DNA from: Pelagophyceae sp. CCMP2097
Lineage: Eukaryota; Sar; Pelagophyceae
Assembly (NCBI GenBank): GCA_026770575.1
Contig: MU657164.1
Location: 837,508 to 864,311 of the forward strand
Length of the DNA: 26,804 bases
Direction of reading: 5' to 3'
Shown here: positions 1 through 7,034 of the stretch, piece by piece
Layout: each line of letters starts with the position of its first letter
Numbering within the stretch: the stretch's first letter is position 1
The notes under the pieces: model-generated
Seen by the model: only the letters and a program-made list of their open reading frames with translations
Told to the model about the DNA's origin: nothing
Database searches by the model: none
Position numbers and translations under genes: made by a program

Positions 1-304
1 CGACGCCGCGCCGCGCCGAGTCGCTCGCGAGGCAGACGTGCGCTCCAACCTGCACGGCTCGTGCCGCAATGATGGTCGCCTGCTCCTCTTGTCGGCTCTA
101 CGCCCAGCCCGGAGGAGCTTGCGACGGCTCGAACGTGGAGTCGTCGGACGGCAGCACCACGAGGTCGTTGATTTTGATGTTGCGGCTCTTGTCGGCGAAT
201 CGCACGGCCCAGTAGCCTTTAGCGACATGTGACTCGACGACGCCGCGCCGCGCCGAGTCGCTCGCGAGGCAGACGTGCGCTCCAACCTGCACGGCTCGTG
301 CCGC
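1..304. repeat. 237-bp tandem duplication (identical ends 1-67 and 238-304)
   Basis: The first 67 bases of the window recur without change at 238-304. Both copies encode the same protein segment on the minus strand, in the same frame. The array may continue to the left of the window. Confidence 0.9.
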
Positions 305-424
305 CATCCCGGGCGCCCGCTCGGTCTCGCCGCTCCTCGGACCGGTCGACCTTGATTCAGGCTTGATCGTATCTTCGGCAACCAAGGACTTGATGTACAC
401 CATTGTCTCAATGTGAGAGGACAT
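1..424 (-). pseudogene. Tandem-repeat small-beta-domain (SH3/Tudor-like) protein, 3' part with in-frame TAG, cut by window edge
   Basis: Reading leftward from an ATG at 424-422, the frame gives 108 residues and stops at TAG (100-98). After the TAG the same frame continues to the window edge and repeats the segment AARAVQVGAHVCLASDSARR, so the protein was built of tandem units. One unit runs from VGAHVCLASDSARRGVV to YWAVRFADKSRNIKINDLVV, a pattern of small beta-barrel (SH3, Tudor or KOW-like) modules; this is a resemblance only. The DNA repeats with a period of 237 nt, and bases 1-67 match 238-304 exactly. The in-frame TAG suggests decay, an unspliced intron, or a true terminus followed by an older unit. 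I do not recognise the gene. Function unknown. Confidence 0.4.
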
Positions 425-566
425 TCATTCTTGAACGATCAAAGGCGCCACCGCTGCAACCCGTCGACGGCAAGGGTCCCGTTGAGGGCAGCGAGGGGTC
501 ATTCCGCGGGGCAGGGCCTCTGGCGTCTCACAAAAAGCGCCTATGGCGTATCCCCTTAGTTCAGAT

Positions 567-1050
567 CCACCCTGCGTTCTGTTTTTTTGCCAAGTGGGGG
601 GGAACAGTAGGGACAACTAGGAGGGGGGACCCACCCACTTTTACGAGCCCAGGAGGGCCTCTGAGGAGGGGGTACCCACCCACTTGACGAGCCGAGCCAT
701 CGAGGCACGCACTTTTTTAGCCTCGGTAAACTAGCGGGTGATACAGCTGTGGGCTCTCTCGAGGCGGTGTGTTCGCGTCGTCGGGGCCCGGGGACCTTCG
801 CGGCGCGTACGCTTGAGTGGCCGAGGGGCATCGGCGGCAGGTGTCCCAGCGTTTATGGACGCTGCGAAGAGCAGGGAGCCCCTGTTGGACACAGCTGGGC
901 CTATTCCAGCGAAGGGACCTCTTAGGGGGGGGTACCCACCCACTTTCAAAAGCCATAGAGGACCAGGAAGGAGGGTCCACCCACCCACTTGCGAGCATTT
1001 TGACCCTACTGTGCCCCCCCACTTGGCAAAAAAACAGAACGCTGGGTGGG
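567..1050. mobile_element. Fold-back or MITE-like element with 47-nt terminal inverted repeats
   Basis: Bases 567-613 and 1004-1050 are inverted copies with about three mismatches, centred on the shared motif CCACTTGGCAAAAAAACAGA. They enclose about 390 bp with no convincing gene. The interior carries four copies of a CCCACCCACTT motif (about 624-642, 667-688, 925-948, 972-992), two close to each arm, each preceded by a run of G. This arrangement fits a non-autonomous inverted-repeat transposon. I see no clear target-site duplication, so the exact ends are uncertain. The ORFs seen here in several frames overlap each other and look fortuitous. Confidence 0.55.
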
Positions 1051-1066
1051 TGTCCATCGGCGCCGA

Positions 1067-1215
1067 TCTCGAGAGGCGCCTCTGCAAACAATCAAGCTGC
1101 CAGAGGATGCGAGGCCCGCGCTCCCTACGACTCGGCGGCCGCCTTCGGAGGGCGCTCCTGCGCGACGACCACAGCGACAGTCCCGTCGTCAAGGAAGATG
1201 CTCCGTAGGAGTCGG
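1067..1215. repeat. 150-bp direct repeat, copy 1
   Basis: This block (CTCGAGAGGCGCCTCTG to GAAGATGCTCCG) recurs at 1719-1873 with roughly 85-90 percent identity, judged by eye, and small indels. Neither copy has a conserved open frame. It probably records a local duplication around the WD40 cluster. Confidence 0.75.
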
Positions 1216-1324
1216 TCAAAATATTGTATTTAAAATTTTAAAGATTGACGACTGGCTGTCGGGCCCTCCTAAGCCAATTGCACTAGAATGCAAACCGTTC
1301 TCCGTCACAGCAAATACAGACCGG

Positions 1325-1494
1325 CATCAGTAACGGCGAGGCCGCTGCGCGGCGTTTTCTTCCGAGGCCCCTCGGGCCGAGCGCAGAGAACGCCGCTGCG
1401 ACGCGACGCTCCGAGTCCAGAGGCGCGCGCGCGCGACGTTTATAAGCTTTCTTAAGCGGACTCGAATCGTAATCGAATTCGGGCGGATGCACGC
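1325..1494 (-). promoter_or_regulatory. Orphan copy of the WD40 upstream module
   Basis: Read on the minus strand, this stretch begins GTGCATCCGCCCGAATT, continues through GAGTCCGCTTAAG and a TATAAA-like AGCTTATAAACG, then CGCAGCGGCGTTCTCTGCGCT, and ends at ATGCCGGT. The same ordered blocks precede the ATGCCGGTCGCC start of both plus-strand WD40 genes (2783-2896 and 4546-4725). Here the ATG opens only a 14-codon frame before TAG, so the gene body has been lost or replaced. The blocks could be promoter or 5' UTR. That they mark a transcription start is inference. Confidence 0.5.
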
Positions 1495-1718
1495 TTGTCA
1501 CGGTTGGGCGTCGTCTCCTAACAGGGAGTGCCGTCCACCGCGGCCTCCGGCGACGTCCATCATCCCGGCGGACGCCGCAAGGAGCACGCCTCGTCCCCGA
1601 GGTGCACCGCCGAGATTGCCGAGTCGCGAAAAGACATTCGGCCCCTCGTCGCCCAGACGCGTGTCCTTTGTCTCAGAGACGCCGAAGAACAAACAGACAC
1701 AGGAAGTGGCAAGCCCCG

Positions 1719-1873
1719 TCTCGAGAGAGAGGCGCCTCTGCGAACGATCGGGCTGCCCGAGGATGCTAGGCCCGCGCTCCCTACGTCTCGACGGCCGCCG
1801 TCGGAGGGCGCGCCTGCGAGGCTGCGCGACGACCACAGCGACAGTCCCGCCGTCGAGGAAGATGCCGAGTCGT
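1719..1873. repeat. 150-bp direct repeat, copy 2
   Basis: Second copy of the block at 1067-1215. It ends just before a TTACAATTGTAA palindrome and lies downstream of the minus-strand WD40 pseudogene. Confidence 0.75.
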
Positions 1874-1964
1874 TACAATTGTAATCATGTCGGGGTCCGA
1901 GGCTCGAGCGACGAGAGTGCTCGACCGGCGGTCTCCAGGGGGCACCGTCAAGGTGTGCACGACG

Positions 1965-2733
1965 TTAGAGCGCGACGTGCCAGAGCCGCGCCGTCCCGTC
2001 TTTGCTCGCCGTCACAAGGCGCTTGCTGTCGGGCGAGATCGCACAGCTCGTGACGGCGCCGACGTGCCCCTCGAACGTCGTCAGCAGCGCGCCCGTCGCG
2101 GCGTCCCAGAGCCGCACCTTCCCGTCGTAGCTCGCTGTCACGACGCGCGCGCCGTCGGGCGAGAACGCGCAGCTCCAAACGCCGCCGGTGTGCCCCTCGA
2201 GCACCGTCTGCAGCGCGCCCGTCGCGGCGTCCCAAAGCCGCGCCGTCCTGTCGGCGCTCGCCGTCACGATGCGCTCGCCGTCGGCCAAGAACGCGATTCT
2301 GAAGACGATGCTGATGTGCCCCTCGAGCGTCAGCAGCAGTGTGCCCGTCGCGGCATCCCAGAGCCGCGCAGTCTTGTCCATGCTCGCCGTCGCGACGGGC
2401 GTGCCGTCGGACGAGAACGCGCAGCGTCGGTGTGGCCTCGAGCGTCAGCTGCAGCGCGCCCGTCGAGGCGTCCCAGAGCCGCGCCGTCCAGTCGGTGCTC
2501 GCCGTGATGACGCGCTTGCCGTCGGACGAGAACGCACAGCTCATGACGAGACTGGTGTGCGCCTCGAGCGTCACCAGCAGCACGCCCGTCTCAGCGTCCC
2601 ACAGCCGCGCCGTCCAGTCGTCGCTCCTCGTCACGATGCGCATGCCGTCGGGCGAGAACGCGCAGCTCCTGACCTTGCCGGCGTGCCGACCGAGCCGAAC
2701 ATACACCGCGGCGTCTCGAGGCCACCTTGACAT
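1965..2733 (-). pseudogene. WD40-repeat protein, frameshifted
   Basis: From the ATG at 2733-2731 the minus strand encodes a short leader and two WD40 repeats (cores SCAFSPDGMRIV...TARLWD and SCAFSSDGKRVI...TARLWD). Near 2424-2436 the reading frame breaks: repeat 3 lacks about 11 nt between its GH dipeptide and its CAF core. The other frame then carries the rest of repeat 3 and three more repeats, ending LWHVAL and TAA at 1967-1965. Six blades would be expected, about 255 residues. The N-terminal domain of the plus-strand relatives (FEQRDLLAPILRLVASPNG) is absent. WD40 propellers are protein-interaction scaffolds. The frame break and missing domain point to a pseudogene. An assembly error cannot be excluded for the break, but it would not restore the missing domain. 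Confidence 0.75.
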
Positions 2734-2782
2734 CGAGACTTTGGAGTCAACCGGGTTCTGCGAGCACGACGGACGTCGCCCT

Positions 2783-2893
2783 GTGCATCCGCCCGAATTT
2801 GAATCGTTCCGAGTCCGCTTGAAAGCGTCGCCGCAGCGGCTTCTCTGCGCTTTCGAGGAGCCCCGGGCGCGCCCCCGGGTCCGCACGGTGGGC
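2783..2893 (+). promoter_or_regulatory. Promoter or 5' UTR module of the intact WD40 gene
   Basis: It contains GTGCATCCGCCCGAATTTG, GAGTCCGCTTGAAAG and CGCAGCGGCTTCTCTGCGCT in the order seen in the two other copies (minus 1325-1494, plus 4546-4722). It lies directly upstream of the ATG at 2894. Conservation of ordered blocks while the frame is not conserved suggests a non-coding regulatory or leader role. Confidence 0.45.
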
Positions 2894-3997
2894 ATGCCGG
2901 TCGCCACCCGGGCCACGCGGCGCGCCCGGGCCCGCGCCCGTGGCGCCGCGCTCGCGCTCTGCGTCTTTGAGCAGCGCGACCTGCTCGCGCCCATCCTGCG
3001 CCTGGTGGCCTCGCCCAACGGCCTCCTCGTCACGAAGCACGTCGCCCACGACGCGCGCGCCGTGGTCCTGGCCCTGCGCAAGCACGTCTGGCAGGACCGC
3101 ATTCTGAAGGGCACCGCCATCCTCAAGGGGCACACCGGCCCCGTCAACTGCTGCGCGATCTCGCCCGACGGCACCCGCATCGTGACGGCGAGCGCGGACA
3201 AGACGGTGCGGCTCTGGGACGCTGAGACGGGCGCGCTGCTGCTGACGCTCGAGGGGCACACCTACGGCGTCATGGGCTGCGCGTTCTCGCCCGACGGCAA
3301 GCGCGTCGTGACTGCGAGCGACGACGGAACGGCGCGGCTCTGGGACGCCGAGACGGGCGCCCTGCAGTCGACGCTCAAGGGGCACATGATCAGTCTCATG
3401 AGCTGCGCGTTCTCGCCCGACGGCAAGTGCGTCATGACGGGGAGCGGCGACAGGACGGCGCGGCTGTGGGACGCCGAGACAGGCGCGCTGCAGACGGTGC
3501 TCGAGGGTCACACCGGCGGCATCTGGGGCTGCGCGTTCTCGCCCGACAGCGAGCGCCTTGTGACGGCGAGCGACGACGAGACGGCGCGGCTCTGGGACGC
3601 CGCGTCGGGCGCGCTGCTGACGACACTCGAGGGCCACACCGGCCCCGTCTGGAGCTGCGCGTTCTCGCCCGACGGCAAGCGCGTCGTGACGGGGAGCGGC
3701 AACGGCGACAAGAAGGCGCGGCTGTGGGATGCCGAGACGGGCACGCTGCTGACGACGCTCGAGGGGCAGAGCGACAGTGTCCCCAGCTGCGCGTTCTCGC
3801 CCGACGGCGCGCGCATCGTGACGGGGAGTGGCGACGAGATGGCGCGGCTCTGGGACGCCGAGTCGGGCGCGCTGCTGGCGACGCTTAAAGGGCACACAAG
3901 CGCTGTCACGAGCTGCGCGTTTTCCCTCGACGGCGAGCGCGTCGTGACGGCGAGCTACGACAATACGGCGCGGATCTGGCATGTTGGTCGTGCATGA
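2894..3997 (+). CDS. Seven-bladed WD40-repeat protein, intact
   Basis: This is a 367-residue protein. I start it at ATG 2894 because the same MPVATRA start is conserved in the sister copy at 4723 and because upstream sequence is antisense to another WD40 gene. Residues 1-80 form a basic leader plus a conserved helical segment (FEQRDLLAPILRLVASPNG, then HDARAVVLALRK) that I do not recognise. Residues about 83-367 hold seven WD40 repeats of about 42 residues, each with GH, CAFSPDG, a VTAS strand and ARLWD. Seven blades make a closed beta-propeller. The seventh ends IWHVGRA before TGA. The near-identical blades suggest recent internal amplification. The family role is scaffolding in complexes; the partner is unknown. 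Membership is secure, function is not. Confidence 0.9.
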   Translation: MPVATRATRRARARARGAALALCVFEQRDLLAPILRLVASPNGLLVTKHVAHDARAVVLALRKHVWQDRILKGTAILKGHTGPVNCCAISPDGTRIVTASADKTVRLWDAETGALLLTLEGHTYGVMGCAFSPDGKRVVTASDDGTARLWDAETGALQSTLKGHMISLMSCAFSPDGKCVMTGSGDRTARLWDAETGALQTVLEGHTGGIWGCAFSPDSERLVTASDDETARLWDAASGALLTTLEGHTGPVWSCAFSPDGKRVVTGSGNGDKKARLWDAETGTLLTTLEGQSDSVPSCAFSPDGARIVTGSGDEMARLWDAESGALLATLKGHTSAVTSCAFSLDGERVVTASYDNTARIWHVGRA

Positions 3998-4086
3998 TGC
4001 GTGGCCTCGGCCTCAGGGCTATTTGCGCGGCCCGGGCCGTCCGTACGGAGCCTCGTCGCTTTCTCATTGTGTGTATAACTATTAAG

Positions 4087-4092
4087 AATAAA
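4087..4092 (+). terminator. AATAAA polyadenylation-type signal
   Basis: AATAAA lies 90 nt after the WD40 stop codon, inside the conserved TGTGTATAACTATTAAGAA context. The duplicate (about 5660) has AACAAA instead. Whether this alga uses AATAAA is unknown. Confidence 0.4.
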
Positions 4093-4141
4093 CCCACGAT
4101 GCGGCTGCGGCCCACGCGTGCATTCGAACCTTGATCTTGCA

Positions 4142-4151
4142 TACAATTGTA
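4142..4151. other. TACAATTGTA palindrome downstream of the intact WD40 gene
   Basis: A perfect 10-nt palindrome about 145 nt after the stop codon. It also occurs at 5734-5743 and 7241-7250, and within TTACAATTGTAA at 1873-1884. Three of the four sites lie just after WD40 coding sequence on that gene's strand. The role could be 3'-end processing or binding, or it may simply be inherited by duplication. Confidence 0.4.
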
Positions 4152-4186
4152 AGAAGAACCGACGGCCAACCTTTGGCAAGTGCTCG

Positions 4187-4382
4187 AGAGTTTGCTTGCT
4201 TTAAATCCACCCCTCGAGTGGGGGCTGCCCCAAAAGGGTATAATTCACCTGTTGCCGAGGCCTCCGAGAGCGCATCGGCACGTAAAGCGCGGCGTCAGAG
4301 TTTGCTTGCTTAAGTATATCCTGGGTCTCGTCTGGATGGGGCTACCCCAAATGGGTTCTAGCCGTCAAAGTTTGCTTCTTGA
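4187..4382 (+). repeat. Three imperfect AGAGTTTGCTTGCTT blocks with two GGGGCTxCCCCAAA blocks
   Basis: AGAGTTTGCTTGCTT-like motifs sit at 4187-4203, 4297-4314 and 4366-4382. GGGGCTGCCCCAAAAGGG (about 4220-4237) and GGGGCTACCCCAAATGGG (about 4338-4355) alternate with them. The stretch lies between the two WD40 units and has no coding frame I trust. Confidence 0.5.
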
Positions 4383-4416
4383 AGCTATAACCTCCCTCTG
4401 GTATCGTGATCGCGCG

Positions 4417-4465
4417 CCTCGACGAGGTGCACTGCAGTGCAATCCGGCAGTGCACCTCGACGAGG
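4417..4465. other. Perfect 19-bp hairpin
   Basis: The arms 4417-4435 and 4447-4465 are exact reverse complements (CCTCGACGAGGTGCACTGC) around an 11-nt loop. Each arm also contains its own palindrome CCTCGACGAGG and GTGCAC, so alternative folds exist. It is placed about 80 bp before the promoter-like module of the second WD40 unit. Confidence 0.8.
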
Positions 4466-4545
4466 CAGGCGTGCTCCCTGGCGGCGCCCGCTAGGTTGCG
4501 CGCAAGGACGTCGCCGCAGGCCCGCCGTATTGGATTGGCGCAACC

Positions 4546-4722
4546 GTGCATCCACCCGAATTCATATCCTATCCGAGTCGGAATCCGCTTAGATAGAATA
4601 ATAAAACGCGGCGTCGACGAGTCGGGTCCGGACGTCGGGGAGCGTCGCGTCGCGCAGCGGCTTCTCTGCGCTTTCGAGGGGCCTCAGAGCCCCGGGCATG
4701 CCCCCGGGTCCGCTCGGAGCGC
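4546..4722 (+). promoter_or_regulatory. Promoter or 5' UTR module of the second WD40 unit
   Basis: It carries GTGCATCCACCCGAATTC, AATCCGCTTAGAT, an AATAATAAAACG stretch and CGCAGCGGCTTCTCTGCGCT. It is longer than the copy at 2783 by an insertion between the CGCTT and CGCAGCGG blocks. Confidence 0.4.
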
Positions 4723-5562
4723 ATGCCGGTCGCCACCAGGGCCTCGCGGCGCGCCCGGTCGCGCACCGGCGCCACCGCGCTCGCACTGCGCGTGTTCGAG
4801 CAGCGCGACCTGCTCACGCCCATCCTGCGGCTGGTGGCCTCGCCGAACGGCCTCCTTGTCACGAAGCACGTCGCTCGCGACGCGCGCGCCGTTGTGCTGG
4901 CTCTGCGCAAGCTCGTCCGGCAGGGCCGCATTTTGAAGGGCACCGCAATCCTTGAGGGGCACGACGGCAAAGTCTGAAGCTGCGCGATCTCGCCGGACGG
5001 CAAGCACGTCGTGACGGCGAGCGGCACAGCGGTGCGGCTGTGGGACGCCGAGACGGGCGCGCTGCTGCTGACGCTCGTTGGGCACACCGGCATCGTCATG
5101 AGCTGCGCGTTCTCGCCCGACTGCAAGCGCGGTGTGACGGCGAGCATCGTCGAGACGGCGCGGCTCTAGGATGCCGAGACGGGCGCGCTGCAGACGGTGC
5201 TCAAGGGGCACACCAGCTACGTCTACAGCTGCGCGTTCTCGCCCGACGGCACACGCGTCGCGACGGCGAAGGCCGACAAGACGGTGCGGCTGTGGGATAC
5301 CACGGGCGCGTCGCAGGTGACGCTCGAGGGGCACCGCAGCTACGTATACAGCTGCGCGTTCTCGCCCAACGACACCCGCATCGTGACGGCGAGCGCCGAC
5401 AAGACGGCGCGGCTCTGGGACGCCGAGACGATCGCGCTGCTGGCGACGCTTGAAGGGCGCACGGAAGCCCTCACGAGCTGCGCGTTCTTCCACGACGGCG
5501 AGTGCGTCGTGACGGCGAGCTGCGACAATACGGCGCGGATCTGGCATGATGGTCGTGCATGA
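4723..5562 (+). pseudogene. WD40-repeat protein, dead duplicate with two Trp-to-stop changes
   Basis: The frame from ATG 4723 stays aligned with the intact gene for 280 codons. It is interrupted by TGA at 4975-4977, where the paralogue pattern has GTC TGG AGC, and by TAG at 5167-5169, where RLWD is expected. Both are single-base changes from TGG. The conserved N-terminal segment is present (FEQRDLLTPILRLVASPNG). Only five WD40 blades follow, too few for the usual seven-bladed ring, and several core residues are degraded (SPDCKRGV, SPNDTRIV, CAFFHDGECV). It ends IWHDGRA and TGA like its sister. Best read as a recent pseudogene. Translation by readthrough is possible but unsupported. Confidence 0.85.
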
Positions 5563-5815
5563 CGTGCGTGTACCTCGGACTTTAGGCTGTTTGCGAGACC
5601 GCGCTCCCGGACCGTCTGTACGGAGCCTCGTCGCCTTGTCATTGTGTGTATAACTATTAAGAACAAACCCACGAGTCCCGCGAATCCGCGATGCGGCTGC
5701 GGCCCGCGCGTGCATTCGAACCTTGATTTTGCATACAATTGTAGAAGGTCGGCTTCCAGGCCCAGAGACCCGGTGCCGGTGCCTCGGAGAGCGTGTCATC
5801 AAGCACGGCGTCACC

Positions 5816-6224
5816 TTTCGAAGGTATGGGCCATTAGTCACTTTGGCACTTTGGTGGTTCGTCGGGGAAACCGATTGGGGGGCCATTGGGGGGCGATGGA
5901 ATGAGCTGCGTCGTCGTGCGCAGCCGGATTGTGGAAAGCCTCCGAGCTAAAGTAGAAAATTCGCAAGTCTTCTAGGCTGGTATCGCAGCAACAGTGACCA
6001 CGTCGAGGGGGGGCGCATCGATGATTTTTGGTCCGTAGAATCTCAATCTATGAACGTGGCCAGGAAGAGCAGGTCAGTGGCCGAGAGTCTCGCCCCACGC
6101 GCGAGATCTCAACACGCCAAAGCCCGCGCCGAGCGGGGTGAGCTGGTGAAAAATGCAACTCGCCAAAGCCAGCGCCGACGGCACCAGCCGTTGGCCACGC
6201 GCATTGGCCCGGTGACGAGCGTGA
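5816..6224. other. Intergenic stretch without a recognised gene
   Basis: No supported frame. It contains a G-rich run (about 5876-5895) and, at 6028-6051, one arm of a 24-nt perfect inverted repeat whose partner lies at 18005-18028, inside intron 2 of the large downstream gene. Confidence 0.5.
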
Positions 6225-6500
6225 CGCGCACGGTCGTCAGCACGGAAGCCGCACGGTCGTCGGCCCGGAGTCTGCACAAACGTCGGCGCGGAGGCTGCAT
6301 GGTCGGTCCGGAGGCCGCACGATCGGTACGGGTGCCACATCGGTACGGGGGCCGCACGTTCGCCAGGGCCGCACGTTCGCCGGAGTGGAGGCTGCACAAA
6401 CCTCGGCACGGAAGCCACGTGTCCGCCCGAAAGCCGCACTGTCATCAGCACGGAAGCCGCCTCGTCGTCGGCACAGAGGCTGCACGAAGCGGTTGCAACC
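6225..6500. repeat. Degenerate tandem repeat, units of about 17-24 bp
   Basis: About a dozen units ending in GGCTGCA, AGCCGCA or GGCCGCA and beginning CGGTCGTC, CGTTCGCC or similar. Unit length varies. It lies just upstream of exon 1 of the RRM-HPR gene and could be promoter or 5' UTR sequence. The open frames here on both strands are likely by-products. Confidence 0.6.
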
Positions 6501-6614
6501 TCTCGGGGGGCGCTCGGGATTCTACCACGAGCGCTAGAGTTGGATCGCGAAAGCGATAGAAAACCCGCGCATTCCGCGAACAAGTTTCGGCTCGGTGCCG
6601 ACGGAAGCACGGCA

Positions 6615-7034
6615 ATGCAGCGCCTTCGATGGCTCCGGCCGCGCCGCCGCTTCGCCGACCGCGCCCCGCGCGCGAGCTCCGGCGCGGCCGCCGAAGCGAG
6701 CCCGGCCGAAGCCTCTTCCGCCGTCGCAGGCCCTTCAACGGGTTCTACCGCCGTTGCAGCCTCCTCCGCCGAAACGGGTTCTACCGCCGTCGCCACCCCC
6801 ACCGGCGCGAGCGTAATCGGCGCGGCCGCCGGCGCCGCAGAGGTGCCTTCGGTGAGCGCAGAGGTACCTTCGGCGAGCGCGCGCGCTCGCGCGGCGAAGC
6901 TAGTGGCACCTGGCTCGGCCGCAGCGGCGCGCGCCGCGGCCGCGATCGCCGCCGCCCCAAGCCGCGTCGACCTCTTCGTGCGCGGCCTGCCGTTAAAGGC
7001 GACGGCGCGGGACGTGATACACGCTTTTGAACCC
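6615..7034 (+). CDS. Exon 1 of the RRM-HPR gene
   Basis: Encodes 140 residues from ATG 6615. The frame is open upstream to about 6540, but this is the first ATG I find in it. The leader is Arg-rich, then a long Ala/Ser/Pro/Val stretch, then SRVDLFVRGLPLKATARD, which is beta-1 and helix 1 of an RRM. The exon end is set by phase: exon 2 must join in phase 0, and the only phase-0 GT close by is at 7035 (CCC|GTTGAA), giving HAFEP|VCLLKERD and an RRM of normal length (about 77 residues). A different donor a few codons away cannot be ruled out. Confidence 0.65.

Larger units (their letters stand above)
2783..4310 (+). repeat. WD40 segmental duplication, unit 1
   Basis: Promoter-like module, coding region, 3' UTR and about 150 bp of further flank all recur in order at 4546-5815. 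The second unit is shorter because its WD40 array has five blades instead of seven. The duplication therefore took place at DNA level and included regulatory sequence, rather than by retroposition. Confidence 0.8.
4546..5815 (+). repeat. WD40 segmental duplication, unit 2
   Basis: Homologous to 2783-4310, including the 3' UTR (TGTGTATAACTATTAAGAA, GATGCGGCTGCGGCCC, CGTGCATTCGAACCTTGAT) and a short stretch beyond it (GAGAGCG...GGCGTCA). Confidence 0.8.

Noticed and set aside
1948..3982. Long minus-strand frames of 400 or more codons across the WD40 genes
   Set aside because: They are mirror frames of GC-rich repetitive WD40 coding sequence on the other strand. Only the 2733-1965 part shows WD40 motifs.
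2339..3997. 552-codon plus-strand frame covering the WD40 gene
   Set aside because: The first 185 codons are antisense to the minus-strand WD40 pseudogene and to the upstream module. The start conserved with the sister copy is ATG 2894.
4231..4356. tRNA or riboswitch in the GGGGCTxCCCCAAA blocks
   Set aside because: The short GGGGCT-CCCC pairing is only a small stem; there is no cloverleaf, T-loop or known aptamer core.
1..5562. Stop-codon reassignment (TAG or TGA read as an amino acid)
   Set aside because: Both TAG and TGA appear at interrupted positions, the WD40 copy is also missing blades, and intact genes here end in TGA or TAA. Ordinary decay explains it better.
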